A program made the translations under genes and the position numbers. A DNA stretch of 64,000 nt from Cohnella endophytica (GTDB lineage: Bacteria > Bacillota > Bacilli > Paenibacillales > Paenibacillaceae): assembly GCF_003628305.1 (NCBI RefSeq), contig NZ_RBZM01000007.1, positions 62,001-126,000 on the forward strand, given 5' to 3'. This document shows positions 59,826-64,000 of the stretch, in pieces (position 1 is the stretch's first letter; every line of letters starts with the position of its first letter). The notes below the pieces were generated by a model, which saw only the letters and a list, made by a program, of their open reading frames with translations, was not told the origin of the DNA and ran no database searches.

Positions 59826-61859
59826 ATGAGCAATAATTCGGCCGAACGCCGCATCGGAGCAAGGGGACAAGCGTTTAGAGAAAGATCCCTCAAGTTCATG
59901 GAGGCGGCAGCCCGTGCCGCCCGCAACTGGTATGGACGCGACGGGGAATGGATCGCTGACTATGTGCCTGCCCATACGAGAGAAAGGTACTGGGTAGCGG
60001 GCGCGTTGTATGCGGTGGGGGAAGCCGAATGGGCCGACGCCATCGTACTGAAAGGCGAGACGGAACGTTACGGCGAAATTCAGTTTAATATTTTCAATAC
60101 CAATATCGCTTCCAGCCTGTTGGTTGCGCATCGCGACAAGATGTCGACGATCGTGCGGCAAAAGCTGGAGGAACTCGTCCGAGACGGATTCTCTTTCAAG
60201 CCGGGCAATCGGCAGCCGGACTTCCAGTTCCATGGCTATAACGACAACATGCCTGCCAAAGCGACCGCCGGCTTGATACTGGGCGGAGAATTGCTGGGTA
60301 ACCGCGATGCGGTGGAATACGGGATTTGGAATCTGAAGCAACTCAGGGCGATGCTGGTTCGCAACGGGATTAACAGCGAATTTAACTCGCCTACGTATTC
60401 CGGATTAACGATCCGCGCGATCGGGGAGATTGCCGCGTATGCCCGGGATGAGGAAGCCCGCACGCTTGCGCTTGGGATCGAAGAACGGCTGTGGATCGAT
60501 TTGGCGGCCCGTTTCCATCCGGAAATGGGCGTTCTATCAGGACCGTATTCGCGCGCCTATACTGTGGATAACGCAGCCCATGCCAGTTGCATTTCAAGTT
60601 TGCTGTGGTTCTGTATAGGCGATCGGGTCAATCCGTCTCCGATGCTATTGTTCGATTTGCCCGAAAACCTAGTCCTTCACCATATGGGCGACGTTCCGTT
60701 TAACGTTTCCCAGTTTTGTTGGTTTGCAAGCGGGTATTACCATGTCCCGGACGTCGCATACCGGATGTTCGAAGGCAAGTCTTATCCGTTCAAAGCGGTG
60801 GCGACTTGCGAATTGGGCGCCGGCGCCGGCACCGATTTTTTAGCGCGTGCCAGCCGCATCGAAACCGTGCTGTTCCCGGACTATGCGCTCGGGACCTCCA
60901 GCGCGCCGTTCGGAAGCATGGAGCAAAATAACAGCTACTTCGTTACCTATAAACGGAAGGATCATGTCGGCTCCTTCCGGGATATCGGGACGATCTTCAC
61001 CAAGCTTACCGTGAATGACGATATCCCCGGCTCGGTCGTCCAAGCGAAGGATAAGGACCAGGTTTATCCGAACGCGGGGGAGGCCGATATCCTTCCTTCC
61101 TGCGCCAACACGTTCACGATACAGTCTGGATCTACGGCCATGGTACTCACGCATCCGCATCCGTCTTTTGATGAGGTAGCGGCGAGGAAACCGTTGACGG
61201 CATTGAACGAACAAATCATCCTTTCTGCGCATGGCGGGGATGTGGAAGAGATTATCGTCGGGGGGATCTCGCGGAAGGAATGGTCCGGGAAGGTTGAACG
61301 CGGCCAATGGATCGTCTGCCGCACAGGCCGATTACTCGCGGCTTTCCGTCCGATGGCATACACGCAAAGCGAACAGCCGGTCTCGATCACGCTGGAGTCC
61401 AACGGGAACTATCAATTCATTCGTGTCGGTTTGTACGAAGGAGAGCCGCGATGCTTTTCCCGGGATGAGCTGCGCTTAATGTTCGGCGGTTTCGTTGCCG
61501 AGCACGCAAGCGTGACGGAATATGCCTCTCTGGCCGCGTTCGCGGAGGAGCTCGAAGCCGCCCGATTCACGGACTATTATTGGACGACGCGCAGGGCACG
61601 GTACAGACGGCCAGCGGGGCGTGCGAGAGAAAACCTGGATATCGAGATCTCCTGGAGTCCCGGTTCCATGTCTCCTCGTTACGCGACGATCAATGGACGC
61701 CGGATCGAACAGCCCGTAGCGGAAATCGACGGCGTGCCAAACGGGGAATTGCCCTTTATGGAACAATCTTTTGCGGCCATTCCTCCCTTTTTCCCTTGGA
61801 AGGACCTCACGGTCGCCTGGGGCGATATGCCGTCTGCGATCGGAGACCGTGAAGCGTGA
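59826..61859 (+). CDS. Uncharacterised alpha/alpha-toroid enzyme, possible polysaccharide lyase or hydrolase
   Basis: 677 residues from ATG 59826 (GGAGG ten bases upstream; ATG 59817 is too close). No signal peptide. Residues about 1-350 show repeated helix pairs with aromatic and acidic residues (FNIFNTNIASSLL, EFNSPTYSGLTIRAIGEIA) as in (alpha/alpha)6 toroids. Residues about 370-640 are beta-rich, as in the heparinase-type beta-sandwich. The overall layout resembles heparinase II/III-like lyases and related intracellular enzymes, but no catalytic signature could be fixed. It lies between permeases and an oxidoreductase, so probably processes imported oligosaccharides. Confidence 0.55.
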   Translation: MSNNSAERRIGARGQAFRERSLKFMEAAARAARNWYGRDGEWIADYVPAHTRERYWVAGALYAVGEAEWADAIVLKGETERYGEIQFNIFNTNIASSLLVAHRDKMSTIVRQKLEELVRDGFSFKPGNRQPDFQFHGYNDNMPAKATAGLILGGELLGNRDAVEYGIWNLKQLRAMLVRNGINSEFNSPTYSGLTIRAIGEIAAYARDEEARTLALGIEERLWIDLAARFHPEMGVLSGPYSRAYTVDNAAHASCISSLLWFCIGDRVNPSPMLLFDLPENLVLHHMGDVPFNVSQFCWFASGYYHVPDVAYRMFEGKSYPFKAVATCELGAGAGTDFLARASRIETVLFPDYALGTSSAPFGSMEQNNSYFVTYKRKDHVGSFRDIGTIFTKLTVNDDIPGSVVQAKDKDQVYPNAGEADILPSCANTFTIQSGSTAMVLTHPHPSFDEVAARKPLTALNEQIILSAHGGDVEEIIVGGISRKEWSGKVERGQWIVCRTGRLLAAFRPMAYTQSEQPVSITLESNGNYQFIRVGLYEGEPRCFSRDELRLMFGGFVAEHASVTEYASLAAFAEELEAARFTDYYWTTRRARYRRPAGRARENLDIEISWSPGSMSPRYATINGRRIEQPVAEIDGVPNGELPFMEQSFAAIPPFFPWKDLTVAWGDMPSAIGDREA

Positions 61860-61880
61860 TCGAATTACCGGAGGTAGAAA

Positions 61881-62873
61881 ATGTATAAAGCGGCCATAGT
61901 AGGTGCAGGAGCGATCTCTGCCTTGCATTTGCAAGCTATTGGGGAAATCGATGAAATTCAAGCCGTCGCCATCGCCGATATCGATGAAGGAAGGGCCAAG
62001 CAGGCCGCGGCCGCGCATGGCATTCGTGCGTACGCCGATTACCGGGAAATGATCGAAACGGAACGACCGGCTGTCGTCGTTATTACGCTGCCGCATTATT
62101 TGCATAAAGACGCTGCCATCTGGTGCGCTGCCCAGGGCTGCCATATCATGCTCGAAAAACCGATGGCGATCGATGCTTCGGAGTGCGACGAGATCAGCAG
62201 GGCGGTCAGCGAGAATCGGATTAAACTCATGGTATGCCATACGCAGCATTATTTTGCCGAGAACATCTTGGCCAAAGCGATTATTCAGAGCGGACGGCTC
62301 GGAGATCTAGTGATGATCAATGACGTGCGCTATGTGAATTATTACACGGATACCCGGCCGAATTGGTTTTTCGAGCGTGCCAAATCAGGCGGCGGAATCG
62401 CGATGAACCTGGGCTCGCATGCCATCGACAAGATCCAGTGGTTGACGAATAGCAAGATCGCGCAAGTGAAAGCTTCCGTCAGCCATTACGGAACGAAGGG
62501 CGATATTGAGGGCAGCGTTACGGCCTATGTCCGAACGAACACGGGAATCCCTTGCACGATCAGCCAGAGCGGATACGGCGGCGTAAATAGGGACGAGACG
62601 GAAATGGTCTTTACTAAAGGGATGCTGAAGCTGCGAACCGGAGTAGATCTATGGATCAGCGAATCCGGCGAATACCGCCGCATGGAAGTAAGCGAAGCGG
62701 CAAAGCCGTTCGTCCTTCAGTTTAGGGATTTGCTGGACAGTATCCGGCAGGGTACGGATCCCGAATGTTCCTGCGATTACGGTAAAAGCGTTATATCCGC
62801 CGTCAGGGCGATATATGAGTCCGATCGAAGCGGACAGGAAGTCATCGTACATCAGGAGTCAGGGGGGATTTGA
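61881..62873 (+). CDS. Gfo/Idh/MocA-family oxidoreductase
   Basis: 330 residues from ATG 61881 after GGAGG. N-terminal Rossmann fold with GAGAISALHLQAI and the family hallmark EKPMAI (catalytic-region Lys); C-terminal alpha/beta domain with GGIAMNLGSHAIDKIQWL. Such enzymes oxidise or reduce sugars and their acids with NAD(P). It fits a sugar-acid pathway together with the DapA-like and SDR enzymes of the divergent operon. Confidence 0.93.
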   Translation: MYKAAIVGAGAISALHLQAIGEIDEIQAVAIADIDEGRAKQAAAAHGIRAYADYREMIETERPAVVVITLPHYLHKDAAIWCAAQGCHIMLEKPMAIDASECDEISRAVSENRIKLMVCHTQHYFAENILAKAIIQSGRLGDLVMINDVRYVNYYTDTRPNWFFERAKSGGGIAMNLGSHAIDKIQWLTNSKIAQVKASVSHYGTKGDIEGSVTAYVRTNTGIPCTISQSGYGGVNRDETEMVFTKGMLKLRTGVDLWISESGEYRRMEVSEAAKPFVLQFRDLLDSIRQGTDPECSCDYGKSVISAVRAIYESDRSGQEVIVHQESGGI

Positions 62874-62874
62874 G

Positions 62875-64000
62875 GTGTTGAACAGCGACTTGATCGCGTA
62901 TTTGCAGCCGGCGCCCAGTCTTTTCGATGCGTTGGAGTGGCGCGACGTTACCGGTCGGATCACGGATATCCGCGCGGATCGGTATACCTTGCGCTTGAGC
63001 GCGGTTCTAACGCCCGGTCTCTATCGATGCCGACTGCAAACGGAAGACGGCGCTTTTGACATGGAGACGGCCATGATGCCGATGGTACGCGTGCCCGATG
63101 GAAAGTTGGATCCCGTAGGTCCCTGGGATTTCGATCATATCAACAGCGTCATGGCGATGCCCATGGCCAGAACTTATGTGAACGGCAGATTGGTAGGCGG
63201 CATGTGGTTCGACATGCCCGGTCCCGAAGATATCGAGCGAAGCCGGTTGAACGCCGACTTCGGATTTGAAGCCGAAGCCGGCGTAACCGAATTGACGCTC
63301 GAATTCGTGGAACGCGATCGGGATCGCATCGATTGGCCGCGCGTTAAGTTCATCGAAATCCGCGAGGACGAACGTGCTTTCCGCGAGCTCGCGCCTCTCA
63401 GTAAGCACCGCCCTCGTATCTATATGAATCCGGAAGAAGCAGATCTGTCGCGCGACCACCTAGCCGACAGCCTCGCATTCCGAACATTGATCGAGCGCAT
63501 TAATAACGGGGCGCAGGGAACCGTCGACTTCGACCTGGTCTGTTTTGCGTACCTGATGACGAAAGACGCCGACATCGGCGAGACGATCCGAACGAAGGTC
63601 GTCGAGCTCTGCCGCCTGCCGACCTGGTCGGGGAAACCGGACCCGCTCGTAATGGGAGGCGAGAACGATCGCGGCATTGCCCTGAAGCTGTATATGATCG
63701 GGCTCGCCTGGGACTGGTGCGCGAGCTTGTTTGCACCGGACGAGCAAACGCTCATCAAAGGAAAAGTCGAAGAATATATTCGCAAATTGTATGAGTTCAC
63801 CGTTCTGCAGCGGGCCTATATGGGTTGTCCGACGCCCGATCCGCATTCGCTCGGCACGTGGAACGGTACGGCAATAGCCTGCATGGCGTTCTATGAAGAT
63901 CTCGAGGTGGCCCGTAAAGCCCTTCCATTTTTCCATGGCTTGTTTACTGACAGCCTTCAAGTATTCCCGCAAGACGGCAAGAACGTCTGGGTTACGTATT
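62875..64000 (+). CDS. Heparinase II/III-like protein (3' partial)
   Basis: Open from GTG 62875 (AGGGGGG seven bases upstream; the following TTG is an alternative) to the window end, 375 residues. A beta-sandwich-like N-terminal region (about 1-165) leads to a helical toroid opening RPRIYMNPEEADLSRDHLAD, the start pattern of heparinase II/III-family lyases, and continuing with LGTWNGTAIACMAFYEDLE. No signal peptide. Probably a cytoplasmic lyase for uronic-acid-containing oligosaccharides. The catalytic part lies beyond the window. Confidence 0.65.
   Translation, partial: MLNSDLIAYLQPAPSLFDALEWRDVTGRITDIRADRYTLRLSAVLTPGLYRCRLQTEDGAFDMETAMMPMVRVPDGKLDPVGPWDFDHINSVMAMPMARTYVNGRLVGGMWFDMPGPEDIERSRLNADFGFEAEAGVTELTLEFVERDRDRIDWPRVKFIEIREDERAFRELAPLSKHRPRIYMNPEEADLSRDHLADSLAFRTLIERINNGAQGTVDFDLVCFAYLMTKDADIGETIRTKVVELCRLPTWSGKPDPLVMGGENDRGIALKLYMIGLAWDWCASLFAPDEQTLIKGKVEEYIRKLYEFTVLQRAYMGCPTPDPHSLGTWNGTAIACMAFYEDLEVARKALPFFHGLFTDSLQVFPQDGKNVWVTY

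Overview
The window looks like a chromosomal segment of a Gram-positive, spore-former-type Bacillota member of the Paenibacillaceae (Paenibacillus/Cohnella-like). This is inferred from YesM/YesN-type two-component genes paired with CUT1 sugar ABC operons, GH42 beta-galactosidases, a BmrC/BmrD-type ABC pair, CxxH/CxxC, DUF1540, YwbE and RlmH proteins, strong AGGAGG ribosome-binding sites and moderately GC-rich coding DNA. No rRNA, tRNA or CRISPR array was seen.

Layout. 1-1.3 kb: 3' end of an HtrA-like protease gene and a CxxH/CxxC mini-protein (end of the walRK-type locus). 1.3-17.9 kb: a carbohydrate locus with a response regulator and sensor kinase, two solute-binding lipoproteins, two permeases, two tandem GxGYxYP-like proteins (one secreted with two carbohydrate-binding-like modules) and two GH42 enzymes. 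18.0-20.4 kb: 51-bp repeats, then a CorA-like protein and a membrane RCK_C protein. 20.5-24.9 kb: a heterodimeric ABC exporter preceded by a leader peptide and an attenuator that resembles the BmrB system. 24.95-28.8 kb: potABCD. 28.8-30.0 kb: two different 51-bp tandem repeat families in phase with each other, then simple repeats. 30-36.2 kb: small zinc-binding and membrane proteins, a DEAD-box helicase with a very long RGG-like tail, a TetR/membrane-protein pair, ywbE and rlmH.

36.2-45 kb is the most unusual part. Downstream of rlmH, the 3' end of rlmH and its stop-codon flank recur at least three more times (37.2, 38.3 and 42.45 kb), with a weaker fifth copy at 44.98 kb. They divide a partly AT-rich island into small cassettes. 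Cargo includes a HEPN-like protein, a class III cyclase-like protein, an HExxH metalloprotein and an uncharacterised gene pair. This is the footprint expected of serial integration at the 3' end of rlmH, the site used by staphylococcal SCC elements. No intact recombinase is present.

45-48.3 kb: Lrp/AsnC regulator, serine hydrolase and MFS transporter. 48.3-54.5 kb: a minus-strand, overlapping catabolic operon (sugar-nucleotide-type dehydrogenase, DapA-like aldolase, two-subunit L-serine dehydratase, M20 amidohydrolase, regulator). It is divergent from 54.8-64 kb: a GntR regulator fused to a solute-binding-protein fold, an ABC sugar importer, a toroid-type polysaccharide enzyme, a Gfo/Idh/MocA oxidoreductase and a heparinase-like gene cut by the window end. 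The last two blocks probably form one uronic-acid or acidic-glycan utilisation locus controlled by the GntR fusion protein.
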